A DNA stretch of 64,000 nt from Euonymus europaeus (taxonomy: Eukaryota > Streptophyta > Magnoliopsida > Celastrales > Celastraceae): assembly GCA_963580455.1 (NCBI GenBank), contig OY756958.1, positions 17,000,501 to 17,064,500 of the forward strand. Reading direction: 5' to 3'. Position 1 is the stretch's first letter, and every line of letters begins with the position of its first letter. The translations under genes were made by a program, and so were the position numbers. Under the pieces are notes generated by a model. It ran no database searches. It saw nothing but the letters and a program-made list of their open reading frames with translations, and was not told the origin of the DNA. Below, one piece after another: positions 57,118-64,000 of this stretch.

Positions 57118-57692
57118 GGGAATTCTTCGATGATAGGAATCGAGTTCGGCCTATATGGCACAATTGTCTTAGGCCAGATCATCTGCTTTGTTATTCTCAA
57201 AATGAAACCTAACTCTACTTTGGATGCAGATAAATAACTTCGATTTTTTTTGTTGGTGCGAGCAAAGAATTTGATTGGTCCCATGTCATCATCATAGTAT
57301 ACAACTTCCACATTGTTTGAATTTGCCTTGAATGGCCTAGGATCTGCCCATATCACCTCTATATCGTTGTCCCTCCAAAACAGCAACAATTGATGTAGAG
57401 AAGACGATACACACAAGTTGATATGTATCCAATTTTTTCCTAACAAAGCATGATATGTAGCATTGGAATTAATGGCAAAGAAAGAAATTATAGAGGTTTT
57501 ACTGCCTACAATCAGTTGCACTGGCAGTACTCCTAATGCCTTGGTGACTTCTCCAGTAAATCCAGTCATGCTGACTTCTGTTGGAATCAAATCGTCTTCT
57601 GTCAGACCAAGAATGCCTAGTACTGAGACCGGTATTGTGTTTATCGCTGATTCGTTGTCCACTAACACTTTGTTAATAGGATGGCTATTCAT
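57118..57692 (-). pseudogene. pol: T4 protease
   Basis: VLVDNESAINTIPVSVLGIL (57668-57609) is the active site. Glutamate stands where glycine (DNG) is expected, so it is probably inactive. YHALLGKNWIHINL (about 57455-57414) is the conserved protease C-terminus. The ORF continues to a stop at 57114-57116 and overlaps the linker ORF by one base. Confidence 0.87.
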
Positions 57693-58300
57693 CTGAACTT
57701 GAATGTACAGTGGTCAAATATGTTAAGTCGTGATGTAGGATGGCTTCTCGAATATCACCTTATTTGGTTTGTCTTCATCAATAGTCTAGATGATGATTGC
57801 ACTTTGAGGTTCATCTTCACCTTCTGTCTCTGTCTTTGTTCATCCACTGAGTTTGGAAGCTTGGTATACGAGTGGTAGTGTAATGACGTTACATTGATAT
57901 GCAAAAGAGATAGCTCCTACCATAAAGCAGCCAAAAGTAGGACTAACATTAGAAGACGAACTGTCAACTAATTCAGCATTTTTAGCTGCCTGCCTACCTG
58001 GATACTTCTTTGGTCTGACCACTTCCTTTTGAACTCCGTCTTGCTGGACCATCTGGATTGATTCGATTGGAGGAGCTTGGTAGTTTACTTCTGCTAAATA
58101 TATGGGCGGGCCTTGATCGTTCTCCCATCTATCACACAGAACTCTTCTCGGCTTGAAGTAATATGGTTCAGGATAGAAGGAGTTTTTCACGAGTTCTTCC
58201 TTTTTGTCCCTCTCTATGTACTTAGCCGCCAAATTCTATCTTTGTAGCCTTCATTTCTGAGTCCTTGTTAATGGTAGAGGGAACTTTCGAGCCTGCACTC
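57693..58300 (-). pseudogene. T4 gag-protease spacer
   Basis: The 130-aa ORF 58232-57840 (YIERDKKEELVKNSFYPEPY ... ATFGCFMVGAIS-like) has the composition of the linker before the protease in this group. No catalytic motif was seen. Confidence 0.6.
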
Positions 58301-58904
58301 TATGCCATTTCTGATCATAGTGTACTGGGTAAGGTACCACGTATCTTTGTCTCTAGTAATTATTGATAACTCTTGGTTGTTGATTCTATGTTTGCGGACC
58401 GTTGATACCATCAAGGATTTTTGGCCTCAATTCAAACTTCTGCACTCTTGTCTCATGAGTCTCCCGTCCATAGCATCTTTGATTTAGCAAACTCCTGCGA
58501 TCAGCCTTGATGCATTAATTGTAGCCACTGGAGGAAACGGGACTTCCTTTATCAGCATGGTTTGCTTGTTAGGAAATTTGATGGTTCCTTTCCTGATATT
58601 CTCCTGAATCATGTTACGCAAACCCCAACAATTCATAGTACAATGTGTCCAGAGGTCATGGTACTTACAGTATTCCTTATTTTTCAACTCATCTTTGGAC
58701 AGTATTTTGTGACCAACAAGAAACAACAAGAATTTTCAGCAAGCAAGAAGTCGAAGATTTCTTCCGTTTTGGCAATATCAAAAGTGTAGATAGGGTCAGT
58801 GTTGAGTTTTTTTTGGTCCCATCTTTAGGTTTCACAAGTGATGGACACGTTACTAGACCCGCGTTCTTGACTATCTCTGTAATTTCCACATCATGTTGTA
58901 CCTT
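58301..58904 (-). pseudogene. gag: T4 Gag C-terminus with Cys/His motif
   Basis: KEYCKYHDLWTHCTMNCWGL (58681-58622) has the C-x2-H-x4-H-x4-C-like spacing of Tat Gags. VPFPPVATINASRL follows. A frameshift separates it from the capsid part; a KTEEIFDFLLAE segment near 58750 lies between them. Confidence 0.78.
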
Positions 58905-60215
58905 CTAGTAATAAGTCCCTACCGAGGTCTTCCTTCTTCGAGATTCTTCTTTGAGTAGATCTTCATATTCTACCACCTTTGCTGCCAATTCATAAAAGTC
59001 TCGGAATTCTATTCCTTTAAACTTATTGCGTAGCTCAGTATCAAAACATTGTTGAGCCATCTTTACGAACTCAATTTTAAGAAGGAATATTTTGCATCGA
59101 TTCCTCATCTTCTTCAATTTGGCCAAGAATGCGTCTGAACTTTCTCCAGATCTTTGTGACAGATTAGATAGTTCATCAATGCAAACTTCTAGCTCAAATC
59201 TAAAGAAGTGTGTATGAAAAATTCGTTCCATTTCTCTCCATGAACCCATAGAATTTCGTGGTAACGTTAAGAACCAAGTGAATATTGGTCCTATCAATGA
59301 ATTGGGAAATAGACGGAGTTTGAAGTTATCAAAGTTATCATAATTAGCCAACTCACCACACTATAGGGTAAAACGCCCAATATGCTCAACAGTGGATTAC
59401 ACATCCTCTCCCAAAAATAGCGTGAATTCTGAAACTCTGAATCCTCAAGGATAAGGATTCTCCTAGTCAATGAACTCCACGTATGGTTTATGATATTCAG
59501 TGCGACCGACCTGTCTGAGTCCCAGTTCGTAGAGTTCTTACACAACATTCCTACAACATCCATATCTATAGGTGGAATTTGTCCAGCAGGATTCTTGTAG
59601 ATAGTGAATCCAGGAACTCTAGAAGTGCCTCCTCGATGGTTGACATTAGGTATTTTGTTCTGGTAATAAGCTGCTGAAGAATTAGCTTGATTGGTGTGAG
59701 CAAAGACTTGGGATTGGAATTTTTGAAGCTGGTGAACGTCTGATACCGATCTTGACAAAAATACTCTCTTCCCTTTTGTGGGGTGGAGTATATCTGACCT
59801 ATTCAGTTTGATTTTTTCCTTCAACAGAACCTTGCACTCTTGAATCATGCACCCCGAGTTTAGAGGCTTTAGTGTTGCCTTTGTCTGCCTTGAGAACTGA
59901 CTCATCTTCTCCTTTTGAGAGTGAATGCATGACGGTCTGTATTGCATTTTGGAGTGTAGTTTGCATTGTGAGCACAATCTCAATTTGAAACTCTTTTAGT
60001 CTGGTGTCCAGCACATCGATCTGTTTGGATGGTACTAAACTGGATGGCCTACTATGAGTGGCCTGCTTTCTTAGTGATGAATTCTGCGAAAATAACGTCT
60101 CTTGAGGTGGTGGTGAGTGATTGAGCCTTACCATTGTAGGATCTCCCTCAGGAAGTTCACTTCCTGCTACAATTTCCTTTTCAAATCTTTGAGTTTTGGG
60201 CGGCATGTATGACAA
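58905..60215 (-). pseudogene. gag: T4 Gag
   Basis: The likely start is the ATG at 60213-60215 or the one at 60204 (MPPKTQRFEKE). The N-terminal 138 residues are unstructured, with a helix around TRLKEFQIEIVLTMQTTLQN. After frameshifts near 59800 and 59350 comes the gag capsid domain: NYDNFDNFKLRLFPNSLIGP, FTWFLTLPRNSMGSWREMER, GIEFRDFYELAAKVVEYEDL. It would form the particle; the frameshifts prevent that. Confidence 0.85.
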
Positions 60216-60250
60216 GAACTAGTGAGTCCCACCGAGTATGCCAAAAAGGA

Positions 60251-61153
60251 TGTTGCCTCTATTTGGCTACAATATGCTAAAAAGGTCAATCCTATCCCTT
60301 AGTGATGAGACAGTGCGTACAAGTGTGCCAGAGATTTGCAGCACGTCTCAAAGTATGAAAAATGAACGTGAATGCACTGAAATCTAACTTCTATCAAACG
60401 ATTGTAAGAGGAAAGGGGTCACTCGTAATCTCACTATGAAAATGCTTCACTCAAGGAACTCTAAATCCACTGAAAAATGTTTCACTAGATACTGGACTAA
60501 ACAAAAATGTCAAACTGTAATATTTCATTGATGGTCGAAATAATTACAAAAAAGTGTGTACAAAGCTGAACGTAAAGCTAGAGCGCTATAATACTTGAAG
60601 GATTGAAAGAAAGATTGAAAGAGAGATTGATGTCGTTGGACTGAAGTTTTGTGTATTTGGTTGTGTTTTCTTCTTCTCTATCACAATATATATCTTTTAG
60701 GATTTCTGGAACCAACTGTTACTTCTGCCATGACTGCAACCATCCGAAATCTCCTCACATGCGCTTCCATCTTCTTCTGCTACTATGGTAGTGGTCCAAT
60801 TGTGTTGTAATGGCATCATAACTTGCAAAATATGCTCAATTCGTGCTCCATAGTGCCCGTCCAGTTCAAACATCATTTCCACCAAAATAGGGAAGATAAA
60901 CCCTTATCTCCTAAATTCTAGGTAGCTCTTAAAACTATGTCTCCACCTTAACAACTCTTAAATATGGGCCCATATTTTAAACAACATTAATGGCCTACTA
61001 ACTGCCAGCCCAAACAGATTACACTTAACAATCCAGTCTAGTCACTCTATTACCTACAGCCCCTCTCTCCTTGCCACACTACCCAACCCTTCTGGTTACC
61101 TTGCAGCCCAATTTCTTGGCTCCAGTCAGGCCTGTGCAATTATGGTGCAAACA
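60251..61153 (-). repeat. 5' LTR of T4
   Basis: On the minus strand it starts TGTTTGCACC (at 61153) and ends GAGGCAACA. Next comes a leader with TTTTTGGCATACTCGGTGGG (60249-60230), the counterpart of the T2 leader at 44593. The TG...CA ends and the position directly inside LTR copy vii support the limits. A TATA-like ATATATATTG lies near 60685 (minus). Confidence 0.7.
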
Positions 61154-62254
61154 GTATTCTTGCCTAATTGCTCCTTAAAAAAGATGAGTTAATTATTGTT
61201 ATTTATTAAATTGCATAGCCTTATATATGTTTGATCACTAATCGAACATAGTTTAAATCGTGACATGCATCACAAAGTTATATATATATGTTCTCTTTGC
61301 TTAAACATGTTGGACATGCATTATAGATGCATTAGGGACTACGGGAATGGTCTTGTAATACCCATAGGTGTTATATGTGGAAGTATGGAGTACCGTGGGG
61401 TCATTGAAGAATTCCAAACAATATGGGAATTTTCTTGGATTGGGTCTGGACTCCTTATGTGTTTGTTGTACCATACGATAGTGTTGGAACATTGTCTAAG
61501 GCTTTTGATGATTTTTCGAAACATTATAAAACTAGTTCAGGGCCTCAAATGGTGTGGTGATTTACTTGCATTTCTATGTACATGATTAGAAATTATATTG
61601 TTGCATTTGTGCTTATTTCATATTCTAGCCTTTATAATGTTGATTATTCTTCATTTATCCATACTGAGCATTCTGCTCACCCTATTTTTTTTCTTTGTAT
61701 CCTTCAAGTGAGACTAGCACTGATGACTAGGTTGCAGGTCAGTAGGAGGTGTGTGTGACATGGAAGGTCACCCTTGGAGCTTATGACTTTTTGGTTTATT
61801 GGGTTGACTATTGTTACTTCTATTATAGTACATTTAGTACTCAGAAATTTATGACTAATTTGATATTAAGTACCTTTATAATGTGGATGATGGAAGGTAG
61901 GAAGGGTGCTTCGTTTGATTGGGACTCCCATATCGAGGTATTAGACTATGGTCCGGATGATTATGACTTTTATGGTTAGTGTGATTATTGATGATTGTAT
62001 GTTTTTGCATGTGGACAAAAGGCCTGACATATTGCTTAGTGTATGATTGTGGTAGATGACTAGGGGCCCTGCTAAGCTGCGAAATTGTAATTTAATTGTT
62101 TATTGATGTTGATTGTTATCTCCACGTTGGCACTCTCTGATATACGGGGAGGTGCTATCAAATTTTTGATAGAATATGTGATTAGGATGGCGCGTGAATG
62201 TCCTTAATGAAAAGTGTGACATCATCGGTAGCGTTTTCGGCTCAAGGCACTACA
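61154..62254 (+). repeat. LTR fragment (copy vii), 5' part missing
   Basis: Collinear with copy vi from about 38640 onward (ATGTTGGACATG, ACTAG...GGTCAGTAG, ATATACGGGGAGGTGCT) and ends CTCAAGGCACTACA. Its left part would lie on the other side of T4, but that side is deleted at 51896. The ORFs inside (61265-61979) are spurious. Confidence 0.75.
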
Positions 62255-63461
62255 CAACAAATCAAAACTAGTGGAAACGATTAGGGAGTCTGGAGGCCTA
62301 TTATTGTCTCTCAAACTTGGGAAATAATAGTGTGTATTTATATGGTTGGCCAACACCTAGGGTTTCCTCCCTAGGTGGGTCGTCTTTCTCTTTCAAATCT
62401 CTTAGGTTTCTCACTTTATTTAGGTTTTCCTAATACTTTTAGTATTAGGGTTTCTAGGCTATAGTGGAGACCAGCTAGGAAAAAAAATAAAACACGGTCT
62501 TCCTATTGATTCAATTATCAACCCAAACCCATGAGCATAATTAACCATAGTGATAAATAGTCTAGAGCTAAACAACTCATATTGTCTCTTTCTATTGTAC
62601 CATCATATTTCATTGTAAAACTTACAATGAAATATTATAATGAAATATTGCAATGAAATATTAACAATAGAATATGATATTATTCATTAACAATGGAATA
62701 CAATGTTACAACGTAATGGACTATTATAGGCTATTTAGGGCTTTCCATATAACATTTTCCCACAATTAAAATCCATGAATTATAATATATTCCACAAAAA
62801 TATTATAATTGCACTCCCTATTTTATCTCAAATTAAATCTGAGCCTTCTGTTATAATTGTTCAGTTAAATGCTCACTTTAAGTTATAGATATTCGTCAAT
62901 TAAATATGTCACAGACATTTAATATTTAATTGACATGTTTAAATATTTTTCGAGCTTACCGCCTAACTTATTTGAATGTGTCAGATTAATTATAATTCAT
63001 TTGTAGGGTTTTGACACAATCTCAAACTCGATAAGCATTCTCAAGAAGGTATCACCAATCAATGATCAAATGTGAATTTCATTAACAAAATATTATTCAT
63101 TGTACATTTAATGTAGTAATCCAATTGACTTGGTATTTTTTGGCCTGCACAAAAAGACATCAACCTTTAGTAAATCAAAGTCTCATTACACTAAATGTGC
63201 ATATACCAATAATCATTAATGAATTAAGAATATGAACAATTCCATAATATTTGTTCGAATGTAAAATTTCTCATACAGTCAGACTAGAAAGATTGACTCA
63301 CATGTTATGTTGATCAATATACTCAAAGTGTACTAGTATAGTAAGTTCAAGATTTACTGTTTTTCCTAATCAAGATAGGCATACTAAAATACTATATCAT
63401 AGCCAAACTGACGGTTCTTTCAATTTTATCTTAACTGTGATCGTTTACTTATATTCAATAG
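62255..63461. other. Unassigned AT-rich spacer
   Basis: No coding. A 14-bp perfect hairpin (arms 62605-62618 and 62622-62635, loop AAC) is followed by three more ATGAAATATT words up to 62670. Other signals were not recognised. Confidence 0.45.
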
Positions 63462-64000
63462 TGTGATGTCTCGTCCCAAACAGGGGTCATCTAAAATATA
63501 TAAATTATCTCAAATATAAATTCATCAAACACTATTGAGTTAAGACAGACAATAATAAAAACTAATCCATTCCAATTAAATTGAATCCATGACAAGTCAA
63601 ACCACACACAGATAGTATGTAATAGTACATAAATGTTCGGAAATAAACCCTAGCCCACAACCCTTCATCCAGGTATCCAAGCCATCTCGCGATTACACTC
63701 CAAGCTGCTGATCCACCACATCGTACTCATTTGAAAGGAATCTGAAAATAGAGGAGTGAACATAAAAGCTCAATAGGGGTAAGTACCCGACCAGAACTCG
63801 GTTACCTAAGTGAAATAACCAAGCAGAGTAAAATCAACTCAAAATCTGGATCAACCATAAAGATATATACATTTAGAATATATATTAATCAGAAGAATGT
63901 CATAAAGTAAACTTGAATATCAAAGTGCAAACAAAAAATGATATGATAATGCTCGTGTTGCAACACACCCAATCATTCATGTGTATATATACATATTTAT
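63462..64000 (-). repeat. Partial LTR (copy viii), inverted, runs off the window
   Basis: It starts TGTGATGTCTCGTCCC, parallel to TGTGACGCCC of copy i. It contains AAGCTCAATAGGGGTAA at 63767-63783, found in copies i and ii (near 4165 and 8408) at the same place. Confidence 0.65.

Larger units (their letters stand above)
51896..61153 (-). mobile_element. T4: Tat-lineage Ty3/gypsy, 3' truncated, with RT duplication
   Basis: On the minus strand: 5' LTR (61153-60251), gag, protease, RT (with an 817-bp tandem copy), two RNase H domains, integrase fragments and an antisense ORF. The 3' LTR is absent because the element ends against T2 at about 51896. It inserted into LTR copy vii, of which only the right part (61154 on) remains. 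Confidence 0.88.

Noticed and set aside
61265..61979. Several ORFs on both strands
   Set aside because: They lie inside LTR copy vii, collinear with the non-coding copies vi and iii.
1..64000. tRNA, rRNA, riboswitch or bacterial operon signals
   Set aside because: None were seen. The only tRNA-related sequences are primer-binding sites of retrotransposons.

Overview
This is plant nuclear DNA, most likely from a flowering plant and probably a eudicot; the species cannot be named from the sequence. It carries no convincing single-copy host gene. Almost all of the 64 kb is accounted for by retrotransposons nested in one another, plus small DNA transposons. Many copies hold premature stops and frameshifts, as expected for old heterochromatic or pericentromeric DNA.

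Layout, left to right. (1) Positions 1-24.6 kb: a decayed Tat-lineage Ty3/gypsy element on the + strand (T1). It is split by two insertions with perfect 5-bp target-site duplications (TSDs). The first is a 13.8-kb LARD-type non-autonomous LTR element at 204-14014 (TSD GAATG). The second is a 5-kb chromovirus-type gypsy with gag, protease and a truncated RT at 16563-21541 (T5, TSD TTCAA). The LARD itself holds a complete solo LTR (3643-5851, TSD TGAGT) and a second, end-truncated LTR (7764-10700) that carries a 747-bp MITE. (2) 24.6-30.8 kb: a Ty1/copia relic on the - strand, interrupted by another solo LTR (24905-26780, TSD GGCTG), followed by a short CACTA-like element. (3) 31.1-34.7 kb: an internally deleted chromovirus (T3) with an LTR inserted in its chromodomain region. 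(4) 34.7-39.8 kb: an Athila-like protease relic on the - strand, broken by a Mutator-like MITE (36634-37549, 9-bp TSD) and by a truncated LTR flanked by a 51-bp duplication. (5) 39.8-43.9 kb: a probable gypsy LTR and leader, foldback repeats and unassigned sequence. (6) 43.9-51.9 kb: the best-preserved element, T2 (Tat lineage, +), with LTR, gag, protease, RT, two RNase H domains, integrase and a spliced antisense ORF. (7) 51.9-61.15 kb: a second Tat element (T4, -) with its own antisense ORF and a nearly perfect 817-bp tandem duplication of its RT. (8) 61.15-64 kb: an LTR fragment into which T4 inserted, an AT-rich spacer, and the start of an inverted LTR.

How the parts relate. One chromovirus-like LTR superfamily recurs at least eight times: 3643, 7764, 24905, 32780, 33726, 37696, 61154 and 63462. 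Copies share short conserved blocks, and several carry palindromes at a similar place, often centred on CCTAGG. The LARD LTRs share cis blocks and a primer-binding site with T5, so T5-like elements probably supplied the replication proteins. The most unusual observations are the CCTAGG palindrome clusters, two truncated LTRs flanked by long equal-length duplications of their target, two antisense ORFs of Tat elements meeting head to head at about 51896, and a 26-bp poly(A) micro-insertion with a 9-bp TSD.
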